Origin: Pseudomonas azerbaijanoccidentalis
GTDB lineage: Bacteria; Pseudomonadota; Gammaproteobacteria; Pseudomonadales; Pseudomonadaceae
Assembly: GCF_019145495.1 (NCBI RefSeq)
Contig: NZ_JAHSTU010000010.1
Location: 62,001 to 126,000, forward strand
Direction: 5' to 3'
Length of the DNA: 64,000 nt
The notes beneath the pieces are model-generated. The model did no database searches, was not told the origin of the DNA, and saw only the letters and a list, made by a program, of their open reading frames with translations. How positions within the stretch are numbered: the first letter of the stretch is position 1; every line of letters starts with the position of its first letter. Shown here piece after piece: positions 1 to 8,332 of the stretch. Position numbers and translations under genes: made by a program.

Positions 1-2910
1 GGCAGCCTCAAGAACGTCTTCGACAAGGCGCAACTGCACAGCAACGAGCAGCTGCATGCATGGCTTGCGGATCCGGAACAGCGTCGGCAATTGCTCCAGG
101 AGCTGCGCATTACCGAGGTGAACCAGGTCGCGCTGCAACTGCTCAATGTCAACACGTCCCAACAGGCCTGGGACCTGCTGATAGACGGCAACCCGCTGGA
201 CGGTAGCGCCATCGGCAATCAGGTGCTTGAAGCGGTACTCAATCAGCAAAAGCAGCTGGAACTGGAAATCAAACTGCAGGACGCCACCGGCCGCGAGCAA
301 CACCTGTGGCTGGTGTTGCGCCTGCCGGAAGACCCGGCCGACTACAAAGCCGTGATCCTCAGCATCACTGATATCACCAGCCGCAAGCTCATTGAGCTGT
401 CACTGCTGGAGCGCGAAGGCTTCTGGTCTGACGTGGTGCGCACCGTTCCCGATCATTTGTACGTGCAGGACGTGATCAGCCAGCGAATGATCTTCAGCAA
501 CCACCATCTGGGCCAGACCCTGGGTTACAACCGCGCCGAACTGCAGCAGATGGGCGAGTATTTCTGGGAAATCCTGCTGCACCCGGACGATGCCGATTAT
601 TACCACCGCTCTCGCCAGAGCCAGCGTCAGGGCGGTTACAGCCAACTGATGCAATGCCAATTACGTTTCCGTCACCGCGACGGTGAGTGGCGGCGCTTCG
701 ACATTCGCGAACAGGCACTGGCGCGGGACAAGCATGATCAGGTGACCCGCATCATCGGCGTGGCCAAGGACGTCACTGAACAGATCGAAGCCAGCGAATC
801 CCTGCGCGACAGCGAGCAGCGCTACCGGATGCTCGCCGAAAGCATCAGCGATGTGATCTTTTCCACCGACAGCCGCATGACCCTCAACTACGTCAGCCCG
901 TCGGTGCAAGCCGTGCTCGGCTACGACGCCGAGTGGATTTTCCAGAACGGCTGGCAATCGACCATCGCCAACCCGCAGCAACTGGCCGGCATCTACAGCC
1001 TGATGGACCGGGTCAGCAAGGCGCTGGATCACCCCGAACAACTGGCGCTGTTGCGCAGCCAGGTGCAAACCCAGTTGTTCCTGTTTGACTGCCTGCGGGC
1101 CGATGGCCGCAAGATTCCGATTGAATTGCGTCTGGTGCTGGTCTGGGACGAACACGGCGCCTTCGAAGGCGTGCTCGGCGTCGGGCGCGACATCAGCCAG
1201 CAGCGTCGTGCCGAAAAAGACCTGCGCATGGCCGCCACGGTATTCGAACATTCGACCTCGGCGATCCTGATCACCGATCCGGCCGGCTACATCGTCCAGG
1301 CCAACGAAGCCTTCAGCCGTGTCAGCGGTTATGCCGTGGAGCAAGTGCTCGACCAGTTGCCGAACATGCTGACCGTCGACGAACAGCAAGAAGCCCACCT
1401 GCGTTATGTGCTCAAGCAACTCAACCAGCACAGCACCTGGGAAGGCGAAGTCTGGCTGCGCCGGCGCAACGGCGAGCACTACCCGGCGTGGGTCGGTATC
1501 ACGGCGGTGCTGGACGACGAAGGCGACCTCGCCAGCTACGTATGCTTCTTCAGCGACATCAGCGAGCGCAAGGCCAGCGAGCAGCGGATTCATCGCCTCG
1601 CCTATTACGACGCACTGACGCACCTGCCCAACCGCACGCTGTTCCAGGATCGTTTGCACACGGCGTTGCAAGCGGCTGAACGACAGAAGTCCTGGGTGGT
1701 GTTGATGTTCCTCGACCTCGACCGCTTCAAACCGATCAACGACTCCCTGGGCCACGCCGCCGGCGACCGCATGCTCAAGGAAATGGCCACACGCCTGCTC
1801 GGCTGCGTCGACGATGACGACACCGTGGCGCGCATGGGCGGCGACGAGTTCACCTTGCTGCTGCAACCGCGTGCCAACCGCGAAATTGCCTTGAACCGGG
1901 CCATTCACGTGGCTGAACAGATTCTTGCCAGCCTGGTGAAACCGTTCGTGCTCGAAGGCCGCGAATTCTTTGTCACGGCCAGCATCGGCATCGCGCTGAG
2001 CCCGCAAGACGGCAACGAACTCAGCCAGTTGATGAAGAACGCCGACACCGCGATGTACCACGCCAAGGAGCGCGGCAAGAACAACTTCCAGTTCTATCAG
2101 GCGGACATGAACGCCAGCGCCCTGGAGCGCCTGGAACTGGAAAGCGACTTGCGCCACGCCCTGGAACAGAACGAATTCGTGCTGTATTACCAGCCGCAAT
2201 TCAGCGGTGATGGCAAACGTTTGACTGGCGCCGAAGCCCTGCTGCGCTGGCGTCATCCGCGCCGTGGCCTGGTACCGCCGGGAGATTTCATACCGGTGCT
2301 CGAAGAGCTTGGCCTGGTGGTGGATGTGGGCGATTGGGTGATCAGCGAGGCCTGCCGCCAACTCAAGACCTGGCATCAGGCCAAAGTGCGTGTTCCCAAA
2401 GTGTCGGTGAACATTTCGGCGCGGCAATTCTCCGACGGTCAACTCGGTACGCGGATCGCCACCATCCTCAAGGAAACCGGCCTGCCGCCGGCGTGCCTGG
2501 AGCTGGAGTTGACCGAAAGTATCCTGATGCGCGAAGTCAGCGAGGCGATGCAGATCCTCGACGGCTTGAAAAACCTTGGCCTGAGCATTGCGGTCGACGA
2601 CTTCGGCACGGGCTACTCATCGCTCAACTACCTCAAGCAGTTCCCGATCGACGTGCTGAAAATCGACCGCACGTTCGTCGATGGCCTGCCATCCGGTGAG
2701 CAGGATGCACAGATCGCCCGCGCAATCATCGCCATGGCCCACAGCCTCAACCTGGCGGTGATCGCCGAGGGTGTGGAAACCCATGAGCAGCTGGACTTCC
2801 TCCGGGAACACGGGTGCGACGAGGTGCAAGGCTACCTGTTCGGGCGCCCGATGCCGGCCGGGCAGTTTGAAGTGCAGTTCAGCAATGATGCGCTGTTCAT
2901 GTTCGACTGA
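1..2910 (+). CDS. morA: PAS-GGDEF-EAL cyclic-di-GMP enzyme, 5' truncated by window (MorA-like)
   Basis: The frame is open from base 1, so the N-terminus lies outside the window; 969 codons are visible. At least three PAS repeats (about nt 400-800, 820-1200, 1225-1580) precede a GGDEF domain (about nt 1600-2100, motif GGDEF intact at 1836-1850) and an EAL domain (about nt 2130-2890) with EALLRW, DDFGTGYSSL, AEGVET and QGYLFGRP. Both catalytic signatures are intact, so diguanylate cyclase and phosphodiesterase activity are both plausible. No RxxD inhibitory site is seen just before GGDEF. The place directly before glyA matches P. aeruginosa morA (PA4601, recalled), a membrane regulator of flagella and biofilm. 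Identity as MorA is inference from architecture and synteny; the N-terminal membrane part cannot be seen. Confidence 0.85.
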   Translation, partial: GSLKNVFDKAQLHSNEQLHAWLADPEQRRQLLQELRITEVNQVALQLLNVNTSQQAWDLLIDGNPLDGSAIGNQVLEAVLNQQKQLELEIKLQDATGREQHLWLVLRLPEDPADYKAVILSITDITSRKLIELSLLEREGFWSDVVRTVPDHLYVQDVISQRMIFSNHHLGQTLGYNRAELQQMGEYFWEILLHPDDADYYHRSRQSQRQGGYSQLMQCQLRFRHRDGEWRRFDIREQALARDKHDQVTRIIGVAKDVTEQIEASESLRDSEQRYRMLAESISDVIFSTDSRMTLNYVSPSVQAVLGYDAEWIFQNGWQSTIANPQQLAGIYSLMDRVSKALDHPEQLALLRSQVQTQLFLFDCLRADGRKIPIELRLVLVWDEHGAFEGVLGVGRDISQQRRAEKDLRMAATVFEHSTSAILITDPAGYIVQANEAFSRVSGYAVEQVLDQLPNMLTVDEQQEAHLRYVLKQLNQHSTWEGEVWLRRRNGEHYPAWVGITAVLDDEGDLASYVCFFSDISERKASEQRIHRLAYYDALTHLPNRTLFQDRLHTALQAAERQKSWVVLMFLDLDRFKPINDSLGHAAGDRMLKEMATRLLGCVDDDDTVARMGGDEFTLLLQPRANREIALNRAIHVAEQILASLVKPFVLEGREFFVTASIGIALSPQDGNELSQLMKNADTAMYHAKERGKNNFQFYQADMNASALERLELESDLRHALEQNEFVLYYQPQFSGDGKRLTGAEALLRWRHPRRGLVPPGDFIPVLEELGLVVDVGDWVISEACRQLKTWHQAKVRVPKVSVNISARQFSDGQLGTRIATILKETGLPPACLELELTESILMREVSEAMQILDGLKNLGLSIAVDDFGTGYSSLNYLKQFPIDVLKIDRTFVDGLPSGEQDAQIARAIIAMAHSLNLAVIAEGVETHEQLDFLREHGCDEVQGYLFGRPMPAGQFEVQFSNDALFMFD

Positions 2911-2932
2911 GACTCAGTGTTGAGCCTGAAAA

Positions 2933-3000
2933 GATCGCAGCCTTCGGCGGCTCCTACATTTGGAATGCGTTTCCCTGTAGGAGCTGCCGAAGGCTGCGAT
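2933..3000. repeat. REPIN, family A (GTAGGAGCTGCCG type)
   Basis: Two inverted arms, GATCGCAGCCTTCGGCGGCT and its near-complement ending CTGCCGAAGGCTGCGAT, surround a short spacer. A run of T follows at 3000-3005, so the hairpin may also end morA transcription. Confidence 0.85.
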
Positions 3001-3119
3001 TTTTTGACTTTGGGGTCATGAGCACCACTTGTCTGCGACATGATGTCGTTTCATATGCCTTCCAAAACCCATTGGGTTAGAATGCCCCCCTTTTCTGCCC
3101 CCGATCCTTGAGGACCGCC

Positions 3120-4373
3120 ATGTTCAGCCGTGATTTGACTATTGCCAAGTACGACGCCGATCTCTTTGCCGCCATGGAGCAAGAAGCTCAGCGCCAGGAA
3201 GAGCACATTGAGCTGATCGCTTCGGAAAACTACACCAGCCCTGCGGTGATGGAAGCTCAAGGCTCGGTACTGACCAACAAGTACGCCGAAGGCTACCCGG
3301 GCAAGCGCTACTACGGTGGTTGCGAGTACGTCGACATCGTTGAGCAACTGGCCATCGACCGCGCCAAAGAGCTGTTCGGCGCCGATTACGCCAACGTTCA
3401 ACCGCACGCGGGTTCCCAGGCCAACGCCGCTGTCTACCTGGCCCTGCTGTCGGCCGGTGACACCATCCTGGGCATGAGCCTGGCCCACGGCGGTCACCTG
3501 ACCCACGGTGCCAGCGTTTCGTCCTCCGGCAAGCTGTACAACGCCGTTCAGTACGGCATCGACGGCAACGGCCTGATCGACTACGACGAAGTCGAGCGCC
3601 TGGCTGTTGAGCACAAGCCGAAAATGATCGTGGCCGGTTTCTCTGCCTACTCGCAGATTCTGGACTTCCCACGCTTCCGCGCCATCGCCGACAAAGTGGG
3701 CGCTTACCTGTTCGTCGACATGGCCCACGTGGCCGGTCTGGTCGCCGCTGGTGTCTACCCGAACCCGGTCCCTTTCGCTGACGTCGTGACCACCACCACC
3801 CACAAGACCCTGCGCGGTCCACGTGGCGGCCTGATCCTGGCTCGCGCCAACGCCGACATCGAGAAGAAGCTGAACTCCGCGGTATTCCCGGGCGCCCAGG
3901 GTGGCCCGCTGGAACACGTGATCGCCGCCAAGGCAATCTGCTTCAAGGAAGCACTGCAGCCTGAGTTCAAGGTTTACCAGCAACAAGTGGTGAAAAACGC
4001 CCAGGCCATGGCCAGCGTATTCATCGAGCGCGGTTTCGACGTGGTTTCCGGCGGTACTGAAAACCACCTGTTCCTGCTGTCGCTGATCAAGCAGGAAATC
4101 TCCGGTAAAGATGCTGACGCCGCTCTGGGCAAAGCGTTCATCACCGTGAACAAGAACTCCGTGCCAAACGACCCACGCTCCCCGTTCGTCACCTCCGGCC
4201 TGCGCTTCGGTACCCCGGCTGTGACCACTCGCGGCTTCAAGGAAGCAGAGTGCAAGGAACTGGCCGGCTGGATCTGCGACATCCTGGCTGACCTGAACAA
4301 CGAAGCGGTGATCGACGCTGTTCGTGAAAAAGTAAAAGCTGTCTGCAAGAAGCTGCCGGTGTACGGCGCTTAA
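3120..4373 (+). CDS. glyA: Serine hydroxymethyltransferase
   Basis: 417 aa, usual length for GlyA. It interconverts serine plus tetrahydrofolate with glycine plus 5,10-methylene-tetrahydrofolate, a cytosolic PLP enzyme that feeds one-carbon units to purine, thymidylate and methionine synthesis. Seen: SENYTS near residue 35, GYPGKRYYGG, and the PLP-lysine segment TTTTHKTLRGPRGG. The ATG at 3120 follows GAGGA at good spacing; a TTG 12 nt upstream in frame would only add four residues. Stands alone between a REPIN and a strong terminator. By context this corresponds to P. aeruginosa glyA3 (PA4602, recalled); pseudomonads carry several glyA copies. Confidence 0.97.
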   Translation: MFSRDLTIAKYDADLFAAMEQEAQRQEEHIELIASENYTSPAVMEAQGSVLTNKYAEGYPGKRYYGGCEYVDIVEQLAIDRAKELFGADYANVQPHAGSQANAAVYLALLSAGDTILGMSLAHGGHLTHGASVSSSGKLYNAVQYGIDGNGLIDYDEVERLAVEHKPKMIVAGFSAYSQILDFPRFRAIADKVGAYLFVDMAHVAGLVAAGVYPNPVPFADVVTTTTHKTLRGPRGGLILARANADIEKKLNSAVFPGAQGGPLEHVIAAKAICFKEALQPEFKVYQQQVVKNAQAMASVFIERGFDVVSGGTENHLFLLSLIKQEISGKDADAALGKAFITVNKNSVPNDPRSPFVTSGLRFGTPAVTTRGFKEAECKELAGWICDILADLNNEAVIDAVREKVKAVCKKLPVYGA

Positions 4374-4395
4374 TCAGCCCGCTAACCGCAACAAC

Positions 4396-4428
4396 AAAAA
4401 CCGGCCAAGTGATTGGCCGGTTTTTTTT
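4396..4428 (+). terminator. Rho-independent terminator of glyA
   Basis: Stem ACCGGCCAA/TTGGCCGGT with GTGA loop followed by eight T, 23 bp after the glyA stop codon. Confidence 0.93.
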
Positions 4429-4599
4429 CGTCTGCGCTAATGTCATGGCGAAGCGTTCGCCTCTAAAAGCCTGAAACAATAGCCGCCTAAAAAATCCCGC
4501 CCATAAAGAAACTTCACTGTTACTGTTATCTTTCGAATACACCAACCACACATCTAACCAACGAACACTTGTTAACTTATACAATTCAAGGACGAATTA

Positions 4600-5172
4600 A
4601 TGGCTACCAATAGACAGAAGTCTTTTATAGCAACTTTGGAACTGGACAATCAGCACGTAGATTTTCTAGGCGAACTGCATGGCGCCCCCGCCATGCGCAA
4701 CGAAACACTGTATTCCGGCGGGTTCTACACGGGCGCTCCTACACCACGGGACGACTCTCACCTGTTGGGCCGTCGCGCGCTCCAGGACGTTCAGGATGCG
4801 GCGCCACTGACGATTTACTTCCGATGCACCGATGACTACTACCACCTTTACATCCGCTCCCATGCCACCTACACGGGCCATTGCGTGAGCAAGGACTTTG
4901 CCGGGGTTCTTGGTGCATTTCTTCCTGCTGGCAGTGACACTTCATCGTTCAACCTACTGAGTCTGGAAAACCGGATCATCACTCTTGAAAATATGGGCAA
5001 TGATCTTCAGCGGGTCCGGTTGAAGACTCGCCACTCAAAGCAAATCGGTGGTATTCGTCGTCGAGGCGCGCCTTACAGCTACATGGCCGAAGTTGACGAT
5101 CAAGGGTTGGTATTCAAGTTGCGCATTAACGAGCGAAACGCCTCTTTCCTCAGTGACCCGGACGAGATCTGA
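4600..5172 (+). CDS. Hypothetical protein, no recognised family
   Basis: 190 aa, family not recognised. No signal peptide and no membrane segment. The sequence alternates short polar and aromatic segments (IYFRCTDDYYHLYIR near residue 70) and ends acidic, compatible with a beta-rich soluble protein, but no catalytic motif stands out. AAGGAC lies 6 nt before the ATG and an AT-rich stretch with TATACAAT sits just upstream, so it probably has its own promoter. A terminator follows about 115 bp downstream. It lies at the start of the block that interrupts the conserved glyA-cobW order, so it is probably accessory. Confidence 0.7.
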   Translation: MATNRQKSFIATLELDNQHVDFLGELHGAPAMRNETLYSGGFYTGAPTPRDDSHLLGRRALQDVQDAAPLTIYFRCTDDYYHLYIRSHATYTGHCVSKDFAGVLGAFLPAGSDTSSFNLLSLENRIITLENMGNDLQRVRLKTRHSKQIGGIRRRGAPYSYMAEVDDQGLVFKLRINERNASFLSDPDEI

Positions 5173-5286
5173 CAACAACTAAACACGAGCTGATCATTAA
5201 TAATTTATTCACCCTTTCAATAAACATCCCAACTTCACTTCTAAATCGGACGCACTGGGCGACGCCTTATTGATCAGGCAAAACCC

Positions 5287-5314
5287 AAAGCCCGGCCACA
5301 CGTGGTCGGGCTTT
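5287..5314 (+). terminator. Strong hairpin terminator
   Basis: Twelve-pair stem AAAGCCCGGCCA/TGGTCGGGCTTT (one G-T pair) around CACG. It separates the 190-aa gene from dctA; the A and T ends make it usable on either strand. Confidence 0.8.
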
Positions 5315-5356
5315 CGTCCATTCGCATTTTTCCGAAACAGAACGCCACCGCACCAC

Positions 5357-5370
5357 TGGTCAGACCGGTC
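5357..5370. promoter_or_regulatory. Candidate GntR/FCD operator upstream of dctA
   Basis: TGGTCAGACCGGTC holds the perfect palindrome GGTC-A-GACC overlapping GACCGGTC. It resembles the FadR-subfamily consensus TNGTNNNACNA. It sits about 155 bp before the dctA start, and two FCD-type GntR genes follow dctA, so it may be their target. Not tested. Confidence 0.4.
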
Positions 5371-5520
5371 ATGCCAATTTTTGGATTTGCGCTTGTAATC
5401 GGGAAAAAACCGAGCGTAGACTGCGCCTGCACTGGACATACCGGTAAGACCACAATAATTAAGTCCTGAATCTGATGTGCTCCGCACACGGCAGCCAGGA
5501 CACCGACCAGGATTCCTCCC

Positions 5521-6834
5521 ATGCTCAGATGGTGCTCGCGTTCAATCTTCCTCCAAGTGGTTCTCGGACTGGTGCTCGGCATCGTCTGTGGGCTGACCCT
5601 TCCCGAATACTCCGCTCAGCTCAAACCGCTCGGTGACGGTTTCATCAAGCTGATCAAAATGCTCATCGGCCTGATTGTGTTCTGCGTAGTGGTCAGCGGC
5701 ATCAGCGGTGCCGGCGACTTGAAGAAGGTCGGCCGCATCGGCCTCAAATCAGTGATCTATTTTGAAATTCTCACCACCATTGCCCTGGTGATCGGTCTGG
5801 TCTTCGCCTTCAGCACGGGAATCGGCAGCGGCGCAAACATCCATCTGGAGCAACTTTCCGCCGCCGACATGGGCGACATCGCCCAGCGCGGCCAGCACAT
5901 GCACACCACCACGCAGTTCCTGATGGACCTGATTCCGACGTCGGTGATCGGTGCCTTTGCTGACAACAACATCCTGCAAGTCCTGCTGTTTTCGGTACTG
6001 TTCGGCAGCGCCTTGAATCTGGTGGGCGAGGCGGCGTCGGGTATTTCGCGGCTGATCAATGAACTCAGCCACGTGATCTTCCGCATCATGGGCATGATCG
6101 TGCGCCTGGCGCCGATCGGTGTGTTCGGTGCAATCGCCTTCACCACCAGCAAGTATGGCCTGGACTCGCTGCAACACCTGGGCAGCCTCGTCGGTCTGTT
6201 TTACCTGACCTGCATCGCCTTCGTGACGCTGATTCTTGGTCTGGTCATGCGCCTCTCCGGCCTGAAGATGTGGCCGTTGCTCAAGTACCTGCGCGAAGAG
6301 TTGCTGATCGTCATGGGCACTGCGTCATCCGACGCTGTGCTGCCTCAAATCATGCGCAAGCTTGAACACCTGGGCATCGGCAGTTCGACGGTCGGGCTGG
6401 TGATTCCTACCGGTTACTCGTTCAACCTCGACGGTTTCTCGATCTACCTGACCCTGGCCATCGTGTTCATCGCCAATGCCACCGGCACGCCGCTGGCAAT
6501 GACCGACCTGCTGACGATTCTGTTGGTGTCGTTGATCACCTCCAAAGGCGCGCACGGTATCCCCGGCTCGGCGCTGGTGATTCTGGCCGCGACGCTGACG
6601 GCGATTCCGGCGATCCCGGTGGTGGGCCTGGTGCTGGTGTTGGCCGTGGACTGGTTCATGGGCATCGGCCGGGCATTGACCAACCTGATCGGCAACTGCG
6701 TCGCGACCGTCGCCATTGCCCGCTGGGAAAAAGACATCGACGTGCAGCGCGCCAACAAGGTGCTTTCCGGTCAGGTGGGTTATACCTTCCAGCCGAGAAA
6801 ACCGGTGGCACCGGCGCACCAGCAGGAATTTTGA
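5521..6834 (+). CDS. dctA: C4-dicarboxylate:cation symporter, DctA family
   Basis: 437 aa inner-membrane carrier of the DAACS (SLC1-like) family, for succinate, fumarate, malate or related acids. Seen: about eight hydrophobic segments, the hallmark VIPTGYSFNLDGFSIYLT region near residue 300, the serine-rich GTASSDAVLP before it, and LTNLIGNCVATVAIARWEKD near residue 385, all typical of DctA. AGGA lies upstream of the ATG at 5521. Pseudomonads usually keep another dctA under DctBD and RpoN; here the partners are two GntR genes and no sigma-54 site was seen, so this copy may serve another acid or another signal. Confidence 0.92.
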   Translation: MLRWCSRSIFLQVVLGLVLGIVCGLTLPEYSAQLKPLGDGFIKLIKMLIGLIVFCVVVSGISGAGDLKKVGRIGLKSVIYFEILTTIALVIGLVFAFSTGIGSGANIHLEQLSAADMGDIAQRGQHMHTTTQFLMDLIPTSVIGAFADNNILQVLLFSVLFGSALNLVGEAASGISRLINELSHVIFRIMGMIVRLAPIGVFGAIAFTTSKYGLDSLQHLGSLVGLFYLTCIAFVTLILGLVMRLSGLKMWPLLKYLREELLIVMGTASSDAVLPQIMRKLEHLGIGSSTVGLVIPTGYSFNLDGFSIYLTLAIVFIANATGTPLAMTDLLTILLVSLITSKGAHGIPGSALVILAATLTAIPAIPVVGLVLVLAVDWFMGIGRALTNLIGNCVATVAIARWEKDIDVQRANKVLSGQVGYTFQPRKPVAPAHQQEF

Positions 6835-6840
6835 ATAGCC

Positions 6841-6868
6841 GCCGTGCCTGCTCCCGGGCAGGCACGGC
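6841..6868. terminator. Hairpin after dctA
   Basis: Perfect ten-base arms GCCGTGCCTG/CAGGCACGGC around CTCCCGGG, but no T-run. It may stabilise the dctA message or reduce readthrough into the GntR gene. Confidence 0.55.
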
Positions 6869-6901
6869 CAACAAACGCTACAGATGCTCATGGAGCGAAC
6901 A

Positions 6902-7606
6902 GTGATTACCTCGTCGACCGTTGTAAATTCAGTCGTGGAAAAGCTTCGGGCCGCACTGGCCCGTGGTCAGTGGCGCTCCGGGGAAATGCTGCCGGGGCAG
7001 CGTGAGTTGGCCGAACAACTGGGCATCAGCCGTCCGAGCCTGCGTGAAGCGGTGACCGTGCTGGAAACCCTCGGCCTGGTGCGCTCGATGCCGGGCAAAG
7101 GCGTCGTGGTGCTCGAAGCGCATCTCGCTGACAGCCAGTCGCATGACAGCGCCGTGGCCGCCGCCAGCCTGGAAGACGTGCTGCAACTGCGCTACACCCT
7201 GGAGCCGTTCATCGTTGGCCTGGTGGCGCAGTCCATCAGCAGCAAGGAAGTCGGGCAATTGCGCCTGACCCTGATGGACATGCGCGAAGCCCTGGAAGCC
7301 AATGACAGTGAGGCCGGCGTGAACGCCTACATCGCCTTCCACGAAGAGTTGTTCACGCTGACATCCAATCCGATTTTCCAGAGCGTGGTGCAGCAGACCA
7401 GCAACGCCCTCAAGCAGAGCGCCGAAGTGTTGCGCAACTCCCCGGAGCACCTGGCCGAACGCCTTGAAGAAAACGAAGCCGTGGTGCGGGCGATCCGCAA
7501 CAAAAACAGCGCCCAGGCCAGCGCCGAGATGCGTCGACACATTCTTCGGGAAGGCCAGCGGATGGGCATCGAGTTGAACATCCCGGAAGACAATTTCGGC
7601 AGTTGA
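6902..7606 (+). CDS. GntR-family regulator, FCD (FadR-type) subfamily
   Basis: About 234 aa. N-terminal winged helix-turn-helix (LPGQRELAEQLGISRPSLRE, about residues 31-50) followed by an all-helical FCD ligand domain. GGAG at 6892-6895 favours the GTG at 6902; ATGs at 6884 and 6890 are in frame but have poorer ribosome sites. It lies 67 bp after dctA, so it probably senses a carboxylate and controls dctA, perhaps through the palindrome near 5360. FCD regulators usually release DNA on binding an organic acid, often with a metal; the ligand here is unknown. Confidence 0.87.
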   Translation: MITSSTVVNSVVEKLRAALARGQWRSGEMLPGQRELAEQLGISRPSLREAVTVLETLGLVRSMPGKGVVVLEAHLADSQSHDSAVAAASLEDVLQLRYTLEPFIVGLVAQSISSKEVGQLRLTLMDMREALEANDSEAGVNAYIAFHEELFTLTSNPIFQSVVQQTSNALKQSAEVLRNSPEHLAERLEENEAVVRAIRNKNSAQASAEMRRHILREGQRMGIELNIPEDNFGS

Positions 7607-7630
7607 ACATTTGCAAAGCGGAGACAGGCC

Positions 7631-8332
7631 ATGAATAGCTTAGCCTTGGTGCAATACAGTCGTGAAACACCGGCGGCCCTGCCCTTTTGCCGTGCTCGTC
7701 ACGACAAGTCCCTGGTGGACGACCTCTATCCACGGGTATTCGATGCAATTCTTGAGCAGCGTATTTCTGCGTCCAGTCGCTTCACCGAAGAAAGCCTGGG
7801 ACAAATGTTCAGCGCCAGCCGCAGCCATGTACGCCGGGTGCTGACACGCCTGTCCCATGAACAGATCGTTATTTTGCGCCCGAATCATCGTCCACAAATC
7901 GCGGCACCGGCCCCCGAACAAACTCGCCAAATACTCCACGCGCGCCGTCTCACTGAAACCACGCTCATCCAGCTCGCCTGCCAGCAACCACGCCCGGCTG
8001 CAGTCAAAGCGCTGCGTGCTCTGATCGACAATTACCGGCAAAAGCAGGCTCGTGGCCAGCACGGAGCGGCGATCCGCCTGTCTGGTGAGTTTCACCTGCA
8101 ACTGGCCGACATGGCGGGAAACGCACCACTGGCGCACTTTTTAGGCAGCCTGGTTCCCATGACGTCACTGGCAATCGCCCAATGCGAACAACAGACTGCC
8201 TACGATCACATCGAGCATGCGCATGCCGCTATTGTCGAGGCCGTGGAGCGGGCCGACGTCAACGCAGCGGTTCGGCTGGTGACACAGCACCTGGCTGATC
8301 TTGAGCAACGGTTGCTGGGTTCGACTGCATGA
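7631..8332 (+). CDS. Second GntR/FCD-type regulator
   Basis: 233 aa. Winged helix region about residues 30-80 (FTEESLGQMFSASRSHVRRV) followed by an FCD-like helical domain. GGAG precedes the ATG and only 24 bp separate it from the preceding GntR gene, so the two are probably co-transcribed. It is clearly diverged from its neighbour rather than a tandem duplicate. Its last 74 bp are overlapped on the opposite strand by the 3' end of the lanthipeptide synthetase gene, an unusually deep convergent overlap. Confidence 0.83.
   Translation: MNSLALVQYSRETPAALPFCRARHDKSLVDDLYPRVFDAILEQRISASSRFTEESLGQMFSASRSHVRRVLTRLSHEQIVILRPNHRPQIAAPAPEQTRQILHARRLTETTLIQLACQQPRPAAVKALRALIDNYRQKQARGQHGAAIRLSGEFHLQLADMAGNAPLAHFLGSLVPMTSLAIAQCEQQTAYDHIEHAHAAIVEAVERADVNAAVRLVTQHLADLEQRLLGSTA

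Larger units (their letters stand above)
5173..5520. other. Intergenic region before dctA
   Basis: 348 bp without a convincing gene. It contains the hairpin at 5287-5314 and a GntR-type palindrome near 5357-5370; open frames on the minus strand here lack a ribosome site and resemble nothing known. Confidence 0.6.

Noticed and set aside
661..2442. 593-codon open frame antisense to the GGDEF-EAL gene
   Set aside because: Low-complexity His/Gln/Val-rich translation, no ribosome site, exactly opposite a well-supported gene; a typical GC-rich shadow.
4391..4402. AACAACAAAAACC as a Crc/Hfq target
   Set aside because: It lies after the glyA stop codon rather than at a translation start, so no catabolite-repression role can be argued.
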